Assembly: GCA_902772755.1 (NCBI GenBank)
Contig: CACYCD010000048.1
Location: forward strand, 1 to 5,413
Direction: 5' to 3'
DNA from: an uncultured Ruminococcus sp.
GTDB lineage: Bacteria; Bacillota; Clostridia; Oscillospirales; Acutalibacteraceae
DNA: 5,413 nt
Shown here: positions 4,780 to 5,413 of the stretch, piece by piece
Layout: every line of letters begins with the position of its first letter
How positions within the stretch are numbered: position 1 is the first letter of the stretch
Translations under genes and position numbers: made by a program
The notes under the pieces: generated by a model
What the model was told of the DNA's origin: nothing
Databases searched by the model: none
Seen by the model: only the letters and a program-made list of their open reading frames with translations

Positions 4780-5413
4780 AATTTGCACTATACTTGCACC
4801 CAAACAGCTGCGGAGCAAGGCACAGCGAATGCTCAGCTCAGGACTTGACCCTGCTTTTGTCTATAGGTTTATCAAAAATCGGGAGGGTGCCGTGTCCGAA
4901 AATGTCCTCGGTCTGGAGGTGGATTTTGCAAATAAGTCGTTCACTCGGCTGTGCGGTGCTGTCGGCAAGAGCCGTGGAGCGGATTTTGATTCCTTCAAAA
5001 TGTACGGGGGCAGACGCAGATGCAATCTGACCGATGACGGGACGGTCACCGCCTATTACGGCGACACCGCCTACACCGAAACCGGCAGGCTTGAACAGGC
5101 TGTCACAGTCGGGAATACCACCTATCCGATCGGAACACCTGTTCAGGTTATGGTCGAACAGCCGAAATTCTACTACAAAACCAAACCGCTCATAATTGAA
5201 AGTCAGGAGGCCGGCGGCGGTACGGGCTTTCATCTGCGTAAGGTGCAATATTTTATTTCCGACAAAAAACTAACCGGCTTCAAGCTTCACCCTGCCTTCC
5301 GTGATGAGAACGGAGCTTCGGTCAACAAAATATACATCGGTGCATACGAAGGCTCGGTCTATGATGTCAGTGCCGGAGCTTATATTGACGATGACAGTCA
5401 GGTTACTGACTTC
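4769..5413 (+). CDS. Probable phage tail-fibre / receptor-binding protein, N-terminal 215 residues (runs off right edge)
   Basis: The frame is open from ATG 4769 to the last base (215 codons) and no stop is reached. Residues 1-38 are predicted helical and basic (EICTILAPKQLRSKAQRMLS). Residues 40-215 resemble a domain I associate with gut-phage tail and receptor-binding proteins: EVDFANKSFTRLCGAVGKS, FDSFKMYGGRRRCN, a TAYYGD strand, VQVMVEQPKFYYK, FHLRKVQYFISD, GFKLHPAFRDENG and IYIGAYEGSVYDVSAGAY. Such proteins often end in a C-type-lectin or formylglycine-like fold and are sometimes targets of diversity-generating retroelements; the C-terminus is not visible here. The assignment rests on remembered family resemblance. 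It overlaps the 117-residue gene by 11 bp. GAGG 12 nt upstream is a somewhat distant ribosome binding site, so translational coupling is likely. Confidence 0.72.
   Translation, partial: MIGEICTILAPKQLRSKAQRMLSSGLDPAFVYRFIKNREGAVSENVLGLEVDFANKSFTRLCGAVGKSRGADFDSFKMYGGRRRCNLTDDGTVTAYYGDTAYTETGRLEQAVTVGNTTYPIGTPVQVMVEQPKFYYKTKPLIIESQEAGGGTGFHLRKVQYFISDKKLTGFKLHPAFRDENGASVNKIYIGAYEGSVYDVSAGAYIDDDSQVTDF

Noticed and set aside
4838..5248. Minus-strand frame of 136 codons
   Set aside because: Antisense to the tail-fibre-like gene, which is open to the window edge and carries recognisable patterns.

Overview
The window looks like a low-to-mid GC Firmicute (Clostridia) chromosome, most likely a Ruminococcus-type gut or rumen bacterium. 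This rests on the style of the DNA polymerase I, AGGAGG-type ribosome binding sites, near-consensus TTGACA/TACAAT promoters and SOS-box-like operators. It is an inference, not a sequence match.

Positions 1-1812 (minus strand) hold the N-terminal 604 codons of polA, whose C-terminus lies beyond the left edge. Everything to its right looks phage-derived. On the minus strand, reading toward polA, are a winged-helix phage replication-type protein (4145-3363), a holin (3251-2826) and an N-acetylmuramoyl-L-alanine amidase endolysin (2829-1912). Holin and endolysin overlap by ATGA. On the plus strand are a small acidic protein of unknown function (4426-4779) and the start of a probable phage tail-fibre or receptor-binding protein (4769 to the right edge).

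The most striking structure is regulatory. Three promoters drive the holin/endolysin pair, the replication-like gene and the plus-strand structural-like operon. All three share -35 TTGACA, a 17-18 bp spacer and -10 TACAAT. Each also carries a GAAY-N4-GTnC-type site abutting the -10 and a second related site 6-7 bp downstream of the -10, over the transcription start. One site is a perfect GAAC-N4-GTTC, the Gram-positive LexA (SOS) core. The arrangement suggests three strong promoters held by one repressor and released together: a small, probably SOS-inducible, phage-derived regulon beside polA.

The replication-like gene contains three 33-bp repeats in exact phase, next to an AT-rich block with three identical 10-mers. 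This is the layout of an iteron origin inside an initiator gene. The plus-strand operon has a leader of about 140 nt with two clear hairpins and possible alternative pairings. No integrase, capsid gene, tRNA, CRISPR array or insertion sequence is visible.
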